From Aeromicrobium sp. Root472D3 (GTDB taxonomy: Bacteria > Actinomycetota > Actinomycetes > Propionibacteriales > Nocardioidaceae), in assembly GCF_001426485.1 (NCBI RefSeq), contig NZ_LMET01000001.1, forward strand, positions 2,937,380 to 3,001,379: a stretch of DNA of 64,000 nucleotides, in the 5' to 3' direction. The position numbers and the translations under genes were made by a program. Below are positions 27,611 to 35,122 of this stretch, piece by piece (within the stretch, counting starts at the first letter, position 1; each line of letters begins with the position of its first letter). The notes beneath the pieces are model-generated. The model was not told where the DNA came from, did not search any database, and saw only the letters and a program-made list of their open reading frames with translations.

Positions 27611-28693
27611 TCAGGCCTTTCCGCCGGTGCGCTGGCTCGTGATGAGCAGGATCAGGACGCCCTGCAGGACGAACACGAGGGCGAACGGCACGTCGGTGGT
27701 GGACTGCATCGCGGTCGCGCCGGTCATGAGGGTCGAGTACAGGAAGGCGGCCAGCAGGATCCCGACGGGTCGCAGCCGTCCGATCAGGGCGACCGTGATC
27801 CCGAGGAAGCCGTACTGCGGCGAGAAGCCCGACACGTAGGCATGGGTGATGCCCAGGATCGCGACGCCGCCGGCCAGGCCGGCGAGCGCGCCGCTGCCGA
27901 GCAGCGAGCAGAACAGGTACCGGTGGGAGCGGATGCCCAGGTACTCGGCGAAGGCCGGCTGCATGCCCGAGGCCTCCATGCGGCGCCCTGTGCGCGTGCG
28001 GTCGAACAGCACCCACATCGCGGTGACGATGACGATCACGAGGACGACACCCACGTTGGCGGCGGACGGGGGCAGGATCCGCTCGAGCCACATCGACTGG
28101 TCGAGCGGCGGCGTCTCGACGGCGCCCGACGTCTCGTCGCGGAAGTAGCTGTTGACGAGGTACAGCGCGAGATCGGCCGCGATGTAGTTGAACATCAGCG
28201 TCGTGAGGATCTCGTTGGTGCGGTACCGCACCCTGAGGATCGCCGGGATCGTGATCCAGAGCGCGCCGGCGACGGCGGCGGCGACCAGCGCGACGGCCTG
28301 GCCGACGAGGCCCGTCACCCCGAGGTGCTGGGCGGTCACGGCCGCCACCAGCCCGCCCAGGACGAGCTGGCCCTCGGTGCCGATGTTGAACGCGCCGGAG
28401 CGGAACGACACCGCGGCGGCCAGTGCGGTCAGCACCAGCACCGTCGCGATCGCGATCATGCTGCCGAACGAGTAGGTGCTGCGGAAGGTCCCGACGATGA
28501 ACGAGTCGAACGCTGCCAGGGGGTCGGACGCGACCAGGAGGATCACGACGAAGCAGATGGCCAGGCCCAGCACGATCGCGATCAGCGACTGCCGGAGGCC
28601 GAGGGGGACGACGCGGCGAGCCGTGGCCGTCATCCAGCTGCCGGCCCGGGGCGTCCCGGCCTCGTTCTCGGAGCCGGTGAGTTGGTTGGTCAT
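27611..28693 (-). CDS. ABC importer permease (NupP/YufP-like)
   Basis: The product is 360 residues with roughly ten membrane helices after a polar N-terminus of about 35 residues. The EAA-like loop region is GRRMEASGMQPAFAEYLGI, and FRSGAFNIGTEGQLVLGGL is a strong signature of this permease subfamily. It is the partner of the 26664 permease. It starts at ATG 28693, overlapping the ATPase stop by four bases, and ends two bases before the second permease start. Predicted role is nucleoside or nucleoside-like compound import across the cell membrane. Confidence 0.9.
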   Translation of the reverse strand: MTNQLTGSENEAGTPRAGSWMTATARRVVPLGLRQSLIAIVLGLAICFVVILLVASDPLAAFDSFIVGTFRSTYSFGSMIAIATVLVLTALAAAVSFRSGAFNIGTEGQLVLGGLVAAVTAQHLGVTGLVGQAVALVAAAVAGALWITIPAILRVRYRTNEILTTLMFNYIAADLALYLVNSYFRDETSGAVETPPLDQSMWLERILPPSAANVGVVLVIVIVTAMWVLFDRTRTGRRMEASGMQPAFAEYLGIRSHRYLFCSLLGSGALAGLAGGVAILGITHAYVSGFSPQYGFLGITVALIGRLRPVGILLAAFLYSTLMTGATAMQSTTDVPFALVFVLQGVLILLITSQRTGGKA

Positions 28694-30231
28694 GACTTGC
28701 CTTCCAGCATGGCTCGACCGACCTCGGCCTCGCTCGGGCGGTGGTCGGCGTACTCCGCCACGATGCGACCCGCACTGATGATGAGCACGCGGTCGGCGAC
28801 CTGCGTGACCTCCTCGATCTCGCTGGACACCAGGAGCACGGCACCACCGGCGTCGCGGCGGGCGACGAGCTCGCGGCGCACGAAGTCGGTCGCCGCGATG
28901 TCCAGGCCCCGCGTCGGCTCGGCACACACCACGACATCGGGTTGCCGCGAGAGCTCTCGGGCCAGCACCATCTTCTGCGCGTTGCCGCCCGACAACCGGC
29001 GGGCCAGCTGCCGTCCGGACGAGGCACGCACGTCGAACTCCTTCATGAGCCGCGCCGACAGGGACGAGGCCTTCGAGTCCGAGAGCAGACGCCCGCCGAC
29101 CTCGTCGGTGTCGAGGTATCCGGCGGTGATGTTGTGATCGACCGACCAGTAACCGGCCATGCCGCGTCCGATCCGGTCCTCGGGGATGTGCCCCACGCCG
29201 GCGGCGCGGACCGTCCCAGGGCTCGCGCCGGTCGTGTCGACGCCCTTGACGGTGATCCGACCGGCGGTCGGCTTCCTCAACCCGGTGACGGCCTCGACCA
29301 GCTCGGTCTGGCCGTTGCCCGCGATGCCCAGCACGCCGACGATCTCACCGGCGGCGACCCGGAGGCTGACGTCGTGTACGACCTCGACACCACGGCCGTT
29401 GCGCAACGTCAGTCCTTCGACCTCGAGCACGGTCGCGCCGGGGGTCCCGCGCTGCACCTCGCTCGAGACAGGGCGTGTCTCACCGGTGATCAGGGCGGCG
29501 AGGTCGGCATTCGTGACGTCACCGATCGCCTCGTGGGCGACCCTCTTGCCCAACCGCAGCACCGTCACCCGGTCGGCGACCTGCCGCACCTCCTTGAGGT
29601 GGTGGCTGATGAGGACGACCGCGAGGCCCCGTGCCGCGAAGCCTCGCACGACGTCGAAGAAGCGCTCGGTCTCGGCGGGGGTCAGGACAGCGGTGGGCTC
29701 GTCCAGCACGAGGATCCGCACGTCCTTGGCAAGGGCCCGCAGGATCTCGACACGCTGCTGCGCGCCGACCGACAGCGACCGCACCTTCTCGTCGGGGCGG
29801 ACGTCGAGGCCGTACTCGTCGGCCAGCCGGGCGACGGTCTCCTCGGCGGTCCTGGTCTGCACGAAGGGGCCCGTGTGCGGCTCGCTGCCGAGGAACACGT
29901 TCTGCGCGACGGTCAGGGACGGCACCAGCTTGAAGTGCTGGTGCACCATGCCGATCCCGAGCTCGAGGGCGCGGCGCGGTGACGTGACGTCCACCGGCAG
30001 GCCGTCGAGCAGGATGGTGCCCTCGTCGGGCTGGACCAGCCCGAACAGGCAGTTCATCAGGGTCGACTTGCCCGCCCCGTTCTCGCCGAGCAGCGCGTGG
30101 ATCTCCCCGGCACGGATCTCGAGGTCGACCGTGTCGACGGCGGTCATCGTGCCGAAGCGCTTCACGATGCCTTCGAGCCGGAGGACGGGCGGGTCCTGCG
30201 CGGGGGCGGCGGGAACGGGGCGGTCAGTCAC
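28690..30231 (-). CDS. ABC importer ATP-binding protein with two nucleotide-binding domains
   Basis: The product is 513 residues with two ABC modules in tandem. The first has Walker A GENGAGKST near residue 50, signature SVGAQQRVEIL and Walker B ILVLDEPTAVLTP. The second has a degenerate Walker A, GIAGNGQTE, signature LSGGNAQKMVLAREL and Walker B VVVCAEPTRGLD. This layout is standard for ATPases of ribose and BMP-linked nucleoside importers such as NupO. It powers uptake with the two permeases encoded downstream. Its stop overlaps the first permease start by four bases. Confidence 0.93.
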   Translation of the reverse strand: MTDRPVPAAPAQDPPVLRLEGIVKRFGTMTAVDTVDLEIRAGEIHALLGENGAGKSTLMNCLFGLVQPDEGTILLDGLPVDVTSPRRALELGIGMVHQHFKLVPSLTVAQNVFLGSEPHTGPFVQTRTAEETVARLADEYGLDVRPDEKVRSLSVGAQQRVEILRALAKDVRILVLDEPTAVLTPAETERFFDVVRGFAARGLAVVLISHHLKEVRQVADRVTVLRLGKRVAHEAIGDVTNADLAALITGETRPVSSEVQRGTPGATVLEVEGLTLRNGRGVEVVHDVSLRVAAGEIVGVLGIAGNGQTELVEAVTGLRKPTAGRITVKGVDTTGASPGTVRAAGVGHIPEDRIGRGMAGYWSVDHNITAGYLDTDEVGGRLLSDSKASSLSARLMKEFDVRASSGRQLARRLSGGNAQKMVLARELSRQPDVVVCAEPTRGLDIAATDFVRRELVARRDAGGAVLLVSSEIEEVTQVADRVLIISAGRIVAEYADHRPSEAEVGRAMLEGKS

Positions 30232-30239
30232 GGTGGCTC

Positions 30240-31283
30240 CTAGAGGGCGCTCTTGACGGTGATGTCACCGTCGATGACCTGCTGGCGCAGGTCGTCGACC
30301 TGCTTCTGGATGTCGGCGGGCACGAGCTCGTCGTTGAAGGCGATGCCCACACCGTCGTTGTCGATGCCGCCGTTGATCGTCGTGCCCATCTCGAGCTTCC
30401 CGTCGACGAACTGCTCGATCGCGAGGTGGACCGTCGTCCCGACGGCCTTGAGCGCGCTGGCGACGGTCGAGTCGGGCTGCAGGCCGTTCTGGTCCGAGTC
30501 GGTGCCGATCGCGTAGCGACCGCTCTCCTCGCCGGCCTTCAGGACGCCGAGTCCGGCCGCTCCCGCGACCTGGTAGACCACGTCCGAGCCGTCGTTGTAC
30601 ATCGCGGTCGCGAGGTCGAAGGCACCCTGGGCGCTCTCGAAGTCGCCCACGAACCGGACGTCGACCTCGATCGAGGGATCGATCGCCTTGGCGCCCTGCT
30701 CGTAGCCCACCGCGAAGTCCCGGATGACGGGGATGTCCATGCCGCCGACGAGACCGATCTTGCCCGTGCCCTTGGCCCGCGGGAACTGGTCGGGGTTCTT
30801 CGTGACCAGGGCTGCGAGCGCGCCCACGAGGAACGCGCCCTCGTTCTGCGCGTACGAGATGCCGGTGACGTTGTCGCCGACCGAGGGCGAGTCGAAGATC
30901 AGGTACTTCTGCTCGGGGAACTGGGCGGCCACCTTCTTGAGGGTCGAGGCCATGACGGTTCCGCCCGTGACGATCAGGTCGTTCTTGCCGCTGGCCGACG
31001 CCTCCGTCAGGTTGCGCTCCCAGGCAGGCGCGTCGTCGGCGCCCGCCTCGATGACCTTGACCTTGACCCCGAAGTCCTTCGCGGCCGACTGGAGCCCCTC
31101 GTTGGCCGAGTCCATGAAGCTCTTGTCGCCGAGCTGCCCGCTCAGCGGCGCGGAGATGTTGATGGTCTTGGTGCCGTCGGCCGAGCCCTCGTCGCCGCTG
31201 CTGCTGCCGCCGCCGCACGCGGCCAGCGTCAGCGCGACGACGGTGGTCAGCACCGCCGAGGTGATGATCGTCCTCTTCTTCAT
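30240..31283 (-). CDS. BMP-family substrate-binding lipoprotein
   Basis: The product is 347 residues with a lipoprotein signal: MKKR, a hydrophobic stretch and the lipobox LTLAAC at about residue 24. The mature part is a BMP/PnrA-type binding protein, with INISAPLSGQLGDKSFMDSANEG, IVTGGTVMASTLKKVA, GKIGLVGGMDIPVI and YQVAGAAGLGVLKAGEESG. This family binds nucleosides and related compounds outside the membrane and hands them to the importer. ATG 31283 is chosen because it starts the signal peptide. The gene is eight bases upstream of the ATPase gene. Confidence 0.92.
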   Translation of the reverse strand: MKKRTIITSAVLTTVVALTLAACGGGSSSGDEGSADGTKTINISAPLSGQLGDKSFMDSANEGLQSAAKDFGVKVKVIEAGADDAPAWERNLTEASASGKNDLIVTGGTVMASTLKKVAAQFPEQKYLIFDSPSVGDNVTGISYAQNEGAFLVGALAALVTKNPDQFPRAKGTGKIGLVGGMDIPVIRDFAVGYEQGAKAIDPSIEVDVRFVGDFESAQGAFDLATAMYNDGSDVVYQVAGAAGLGVLKAGEESGRYAIGTDSDQNGLQPDSTVASALKAVGTTVHLAIEQFVDGKLEMGTTINGGIDNDGVGIAFNDELVPADIQKQVDDLRQQVIDGDITVKSAL

Positions 31284-31351
31284 GGTTTTCTCTTTTCTGG
31301 GGGTGGGGGTGGAGGGATGCCGGGGATGGGAGCCGCGACGCGGCGTGACCG

Positions 31352-32176
31352 TCACGGGTCGACGCGCCGGACGAAGTCGGTGACGAGATCGGCCAGCTCG
31401 GCGGCGCGCTCGATGTGCAAGTAGTGCTTGACTCCCGGGACGATGACGAGCGTCGCTCCGGCGATGTGCTCGTGCAGCTGGCGCGACATCGCCGGCGTGG
31501 AGCCCTCGTCGTGCTCACCGGTCACGATGAGGGTCGGCACCCTGACGTGATGTGCCTGGTCGATGAGATCCGTCGTGGCGAGCACCTCGTAGGTCGCCGC
31601 GTACGACGGGTGGTCCACGGCCGCGACGATCGAGCGCTCGGCCTCGACCAGGTCGGGGCGACGGTCGATGAAGTCGGCCGTGAACCATCGGCGGATGCTG
31701 CCCGCCGCCGACTCCGCCGGTGGCGTCCGGCGGATCACCTCGAGGCGCGCGAGCGCGCGGTCCCGCTCCTCGGCCGACCGGCCGGCGATCGAGCTCAGCA
31801 GCACGACGGACCGGGTGCGATCCGGGTGTGCCACGGCGATCGCCTGCGCGAAGATCGCCCCGACCGAGAACCCGATGACGTGGGCCGAGCGGATGCCCAG
31901 CTCGTCGAGCAGGCGCACGTGGTCGTCCACGAACATCGACAGGTCGCACGTGCCCGTCACGGGGTCGGACGCGCCGTGGCCGCGGTAGTCGATGGCGATC
32001 AGGAAGAGGTCGCCGTCGAGGTGCGACTGCAGCTCGAGCCAGGTGGACGCGGAGCTGCCGACCCCGTGCAGGAGCACGACGGGCGTGCCCGTCGCCGGGC
32101 CGCGGAGGGTGTAGGCCAGGCGGGGGTTCGACGTGGTGAACGCGCGATCAGCAGGGCTGTGAGGTGTCTGTTGCAT
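31352..32176 (-). CDS. Alpha/beta hydrolase of the catabolic island
   Basis: The product is 274 residues from ATG 32176. The oxyanion loop VLLHGVGSSASTW, the nucleophile elbow HVIGFSVGAIFAQ with Ser, the acid in VTGEHDEGSTP and the histidine in GVKHYLHIE are all present, so it is probably catalytically complete. It resembles small lactonase/RutD-type enzymes that hydrolyse enol-lactones or help remove aminoacrylate. It is the first gene of the leftward operon, with a near-consensus promoter (32187-32216) leaving almost no 5' leader. An in-frame TTG at 32197 is upstream of the predicted transcription start and is rejected. In context it may hydrolyse an amide or lactone intermediate. Confidence 0.85.
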   Translation of the reverse strand: MQQTPHSPADRAFTTSNPRLAYTLRGPATGTPVVLLHGVGSSASTWLELQSHLDGDLFLIAIDYRGHGASDPVTGTCDLSMFVDDHVRLLDELGIRSAHVIGFSVGAIFAQAIAVAHPDRTRSVVLLSSIAGRSAEERDRALARLEVIRRTPPAESAAGSIRRWFTADFIDRRPDLVEAERSIVAAVDHPSYAATYEVLATTDLIDQAHHVRVPTLIVTGEHDEGSTPAMSRQLHEHIAGATLVIVPGVKHYLHIERAAELADLVTDFVRRVDP

Positions 32177-32186
32177 GGTAGAGATG

Positions 32187-32216
32187 AGTATTGGCAATGG
32201 CTTGGATGCATGTCAA
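32187..32216 (-). promoter_or_regulatory. Leftward island promoter
   Basis: On the minus strand, a perfect -35 TTGACA (32216-32211), an 18-base spacer and a -10 AATACT (32192-32187) precede ATG 32176 by 10 bases. Transcription should begin at or a few bases before the start codon, giving a leaderless or nearly leaderless mRNA. A GGATGCATG element (32204-32212) overlaps this promoter. Confidence 0.65.
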
Positions 32217-32292
32217 CCCCTCGGACGCAGTCGCCGAAGACCGTTACACAGCCGTAATAAGCGGCTCAGATGTGACAATCTTGCATACATCC
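32204..32292. promoter_or_regulatory. Pair of inverted GGATGYATG elements, candidate GntR operators
   Basis: GGATGCATG occurs at 32204-32212 and its inverted form CATACATCC at 32284-32292. The first overlaps the leftward promoter; the second ends nine bases before the rightward -35. One copy per promoter and inverted orientation make them candidate binding sites for the adjacent GntR regulator. Binding is inferred. Confidence 0.45.
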
Positions 32293-32301
32293 GTTAGATC
32301 G

Positions 32302-32330
32302 TTGACAGCCTTGAGCCATCGCACTAGCGT
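32302..32330 (+). promoter_or_regulatory. Rightward island promoter
   Basis: A perfect -35 TTGACA (32302-32307), a 17-base spacer and a -10 TAGCGT (32325-32330) lie seven bases before ATG 32338 of the GntR gene. This spacing predicts a leaderless transcript starting at or next to the ATG, which fits the absence of a Shine-Dalgarno sequence. Confidence 0.65.
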
Positions 32331-32337
32331 CTGTGCC

Positions 32338-33021
32338 ATGCAAGAAGCATCCGCATCACGCAGCATGCAGCTCACGGTCGCCGACAGCATCCGCGCGCAG
32401 ATCATCAGTGGCGACCTCGAGTCGGGCGCCGCCCTGTCCGAGGTCACCCTGGCCGCCGAGCACGGCGTCAGCCGCACACCGGTCCGCGAGGCACTCAAGC
32501 AGCTGCAGACCGAGGGTCTGGTCGAGATCCGACCCCGGGTCGGCACCTTCGTCACGACGCCCTCGCGCGCCGAGATCATCGAGCTGTTCCAGATGAAGGA
32601 GGTGCTCGAGGGCGCCGCGGCGCGGTTCCTCGCCCAGCGCGGGGAGGTCCCCGAGCTGAAGGCCCTCCGGGTCAACATCGCGCGGTCCGACGCGGCGCTC
32701 GCCGCCAACGACGTGGCTGCCTACACCGACCTCGTGGGCGAGTTCCACCAGCTCATCGTGGAGGGCGCCGGCAACTCCAAGCTCGTCCAGCACTACACGA
32801 CCCTGATGAACCAGCTCGCCTACACCCGACTCGTGTCGACGTCGCTGTCGCTGCCCGGGCGGTTCGCCGAGAGCGAGAACGAGCACCGGCACATCCTCGA
32901 CGTCATCGAGACCCGCGACGCCGCGGGGTCCGAGCGCCTGATGCGCCATCACGTGCAGGCGAGCCAGGACGCCCTCCTCGAGGTGCTCTCGCCCGCCGCG
33001 CCGCGAGGATCGGAGCGCTGA
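32338..33021 (+). CDS. GntR family regulator (FadR/FCD subfamily)
   Basis: The product is 227 residues. The N-terminal winged helix shows LTVADSIRAQIISGDLESGAALSE and VSRTPVREALKQLQTEGLVEIRPRVGTFV. The C-terminal FCD ligand-binding domain follows, with metal-ligand type residues in EFHQLIVEGAGNSKL, NEHRHILDVIETRD and RHHVQAS. FCD regulators sense small organic acids or sugars and usually repress neighbouring catabolic genes. It is transcribed divergently from the importer operon across a promoter region with paired GGATGYATG elements. It very probably controls both arms of the island; the inducer is unknown. Confidence 0.9.
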   Translation: MQEASASRSMQLTVADSIRAQIISGDLESGAALSEVTLAAEHGVSRTPVREALKQLQTEGLVEIRPRVGTFVTTPSRAEIIELFQMKEVLEGAAARFLAQRGEVPELKALRVNIARSDAALAANDVAAYTDLVGEFHQLIVEGAGNSKLVQHYTTLMNQLAYTRLVSTSLSLPGRFAESENEHRHILDVIETRDAAGSERLMRHHVQASQDALLEVLSPAAPRGSER

Positions 33022-33022
33022 G

Positions 33023-33619
33023 ATGGCCGCACAGGTGCGCCAATTCCACACCCTCGTCGAGGAGACGGTGACCGAGGGCGGCGTCACGCTCCCCCGCGTC
33101 GTGCGACGGGTCGTCGTCGCGGCCGTCGTGACCAACCCCTGGGCGGGACGCGCGCACGTCGACGACCTGAGCACGTTCGTGCGCCAGAGCTGTCCGGCGC
33201 TCGCTCGCGACGTCATGGCGCGGATCCTGCCCCATCACGCCGGCGACGACCGCGTCGAGGCCTTCGGCAAGGCCGTCGTCGTCGGGCTGGCGGGCGAGGT
33301 GGAGCACGGCGCCGCCCTGGTGCACAACCCGTTCTTCTCCGACGTCGTCCGCTCCGCCGTCGCCGGCACGTCGGTCATCGCCTCGACCGAGGCCCGCGGG
33401 GAGGCCGGGACGACCGTGCACGTCCCGCTGTGCCACGTCACGTCCGCGAGCACCCGATCCCACTACCAAGGGTGCGCGGTCAGCGTGCCCGACGCCCCGC
33501 ACCCGGACGAGATCGTCGTCGTCGTCGCCACCTCGTCCGCCGGCCGTCCGATGCCCCGCATCGGCGACCGCCTCACCGACCCGCCGTTCGATCCCACCCC
33601 CTGGAGAGTCCCGTCATGA
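33023..33619 (+). CDS. AA_synth (DUF1185) family protein, copy 1
   Basis: The product is 198 residues. RVVRRVVVAAVVTNPWAGRAHVDDLS, GKAVVVGLAGEVEHGAALVHNPFF and VHVPLCHVTSASTRSHYQG match the family named amino acid synthesis, also known as DUF1185. Its reaction is not established. The conserved His and Asp/Glu residues (VEHGAALVH, CHVT, RSHY) suggest a binding or catalytic site. It starts one base after the GntR stop and overlaps the next paralogue by four bases (33616-33619). The pair is therefore made together and could form a hetero-oligomer. A Pro-rich tail is unlike copy 2. Confidence 0.8.
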   Translation: MAAQVRQFHTLVEETVTEGGVTLPRVVRRVVVAAVVTNPWAGRAHVDDLSTFVRQSCPALARDVMARILPHHAGDDRVEAFGKAVVVGLAGEVEHGAALVHNPFFSDVVRSAVAGTSVIASTEARGEAGTTVHVPLCHVTSASTRSHYQGCAVSVPDAPHPDEIVVVVATSSAGRPMPRIGDRLTDPPFDPTPWRVPS

Positions 33620-34173
33620 ACATCCGCAAGTCCGTCGTCATCATCGAGGAGATCCACGCCGAGGGCGGTCGAGAGGTCGCACCCGCCGCACGGGTCGCGA
33701 TCGCCGTCGCCGTCATCGCCAACCCCTGGGCCGGGCAGGGATTCGTCGAGGACCTCGGTCCCGGCATCGCCGCCGTCGCACCCGAGCTCGGGACGTTCCT
33801 GGCGACCCGCGTCGTCGACGCCCTCGGCGAGCCCGCCGAGGCCTACGGCAAGGCCGCGATCGTCGGACAGAACGGCGATCTCGAGCACGGGTCGGGGTTG
33901 ATCCACACGCTCGCCTTCGGCAACCGCCTGCGCGAGCGGACCGACGCGACGACCTTGCTGCCGGCCGTCGAGAAGCGCGCCGGCGCGGGTGCCACGTTCG
34001 ACATACCCCTCAAGCACATCACCGACGCCACGATCCGGTCCCACCACCAGAGCGTCGAGGTCCGTGTCGCCGACGCGCCCGGTCCCGACGAGATCCTCGT
34101 CGCGCTCGCCCTGGCCGCGCAGGGACGCCCGCACGCGCGACTCGCCGCCTTCTCCCCCACCAGCGAGGCCTGA
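33616..34173 (+). CDS. AA_synth (DUF1185) family protein, copy 2
   Basis: This 185-residue protein is a paralogue of the product at 33023, with the same blocks. These are AVAVIANPWAGQGFVEDLG, YGKAAIVGQNGDLEHGSGLIHTLAFG, IPLKHITDATIRSHHQSVEVRVADAPGPDEI and GRPHARLA. The shared NPWAG, LEHG, RSH and DAPxPDEI motifs show common descent. The two are clearly diverged in the rest, so both are probably needed. The ATG overlaps the upstream stop (ATGA). The biochemical role of the family is unknown; location beside ring- and amide-hydrolysing enzymes suggests work on a ring-opening product or amide intermediate. Confidence 0.82.
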   Translation: MNIRKSVVIIEEIHAEGGREVAPAARVAIAVAVIANPWAGQGFVEDLGPGIAAVAPELGTFLATRVVDALGEPAEAYGKAAIVGQNGDLEHGSGLIHTLAFGNRLRERTDATTLLPAVEKRAGAGATFDIPLKHITDATIRSHHQSVEVRVADAPGPDEILVALALAAQGRPHARLAAFSPTSEA

Positions 34174-34197
34174 GCCCGCTTCACCGAAAGGCACGAC

Positions 34198-35118
34198 ATG
34201 AGCAAGGACTTCAAGGTCAGCTTCGGCGTCGACGTCGACGCCGTCTCCGGATGGCTCGGATCGTACGGCGGCGAGGACAGCCTGCAGGACATCCAGCGCG
34301 GTCTCTTCGCCGGCGACGTGGGCGTGCCGCGCCTGGTCAAGCTGTTCGACCGGTACGACATCCCGGCGACGTTCTTCACCCCCGGGCACTCCATCGAGAC
34401 CTTCCCCCGCGCGATGCAGATGGTCGTGGACGCCGGGCACGAGATCGGTGCGCACGGCTACTCGCACGAGAACCCCCGCGACATGTCCCCCCAGCAGGAG
34501 GAGGACGTGCTCAACCGCTCGCTCGAGCTCATCGAGGGGCTGTGGGGCCGCCGCCCGTCCGGCTACATCGCGCCGTGGGGAGAGATGACCACGATCCAGG
34601 CGGACCTCCTGCTCTCCAACGGCATCGAGTACGACCGCACGCAGGTGCTCCACGACTTCCAGCCCTTCTACGCCCGCACGGGCGACAGCTGGACGAAGAT
34701 CGACTACTCCAAGACCGCCGACGAGTGGATGAAGCCCTTGGTCCGCGGCACGGAGATCGAGCTCGTCAGCCTGTCGTTCAACTGGTACCTCGACGACCTC
34801 CCGCCGATGATGTTCGTCAAGTCGAGCCCCAACAGCTACGGCTTCGCGAACCCCCGCGACATCGAGACCATGTGGCGCGACCAGTTCGACTGGGCCTACC
34901 GCGAGTATGACTACGCGACGTTCCCGATCTGCCTGCACCCCGACGTCTCCGGACGTCCGCAGGTGCTCCTGATGCTCGAGCGACTCATCGAGTACATGGC
35001 GAGCCACGACGGCGTGAGCTTCGAGACCTGCGAGTCGGTCGTCCACGACTTCAAGCGGCGGTACCCGTTCGCGACCGACAGCCGGTTCCCGTTCGACCGA
35101 GAGTTCGGGGCGGTCTAG
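34198..35118 (+). CDS. Polysaccharide-deacetylase-fold hydrolase (HpPgdA/PuuE-like)
   Basis: The product is 306 residues with no signal peptide, so it should act in the cytoplasm. The metal-binding triad of the fold is present: Asp in [14 protein letters not shown] and two His in [29 protein letters not shown] and [26 protein letters not shown] are typical of the HpPgdA/PuuE subgroup. That subgroup includes the bacterial allantoinase PuuE and a cyclic imide hydrolase besides peptidoglycan deacetylases. Cytosolic location and catabolic neighbours argue for opening a cyclic amide or imide. GAAAGG precedes ATG 34198. The substrate is inferred from context only. Confidence 0.8.
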   Translation: MSKDFKVSFGVDVDAVSGWLGSYGGEDSLQDIQRGLFAGDVGVPRLVKLFDRYDIPATFFTPGHSIETFPRAMQMVVDAGHEIGAHGYSHENPRDMSPQQEEDVLNRSLELIEGLWGRRPSGYIAPWGEMTTIQADLLLSNGIEYDRTQVLHDFQPFYARTGDSWTKIDYSKTADEWMKPLVRGTEIELVSLSFNWYLDDLPPMMFVKSSPNSYGFANPRDIETMWRDQFDWAYREYDYATFPICLHPDVSGRPQVLLMLERLIEYMASHDGVSFETCESVVHDFKRRYPFATDSRFPFDREFGAV

Positions 35119-35122
35119 GGCG

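Noticed and set aside
31284..31351. Possible riboswitch before the BMP lipoprotein gene
   Set aside because: Only 68 bases of G-rich sequence lie between the hydrolase stop and the lipoprotein start, with no convincing stems.
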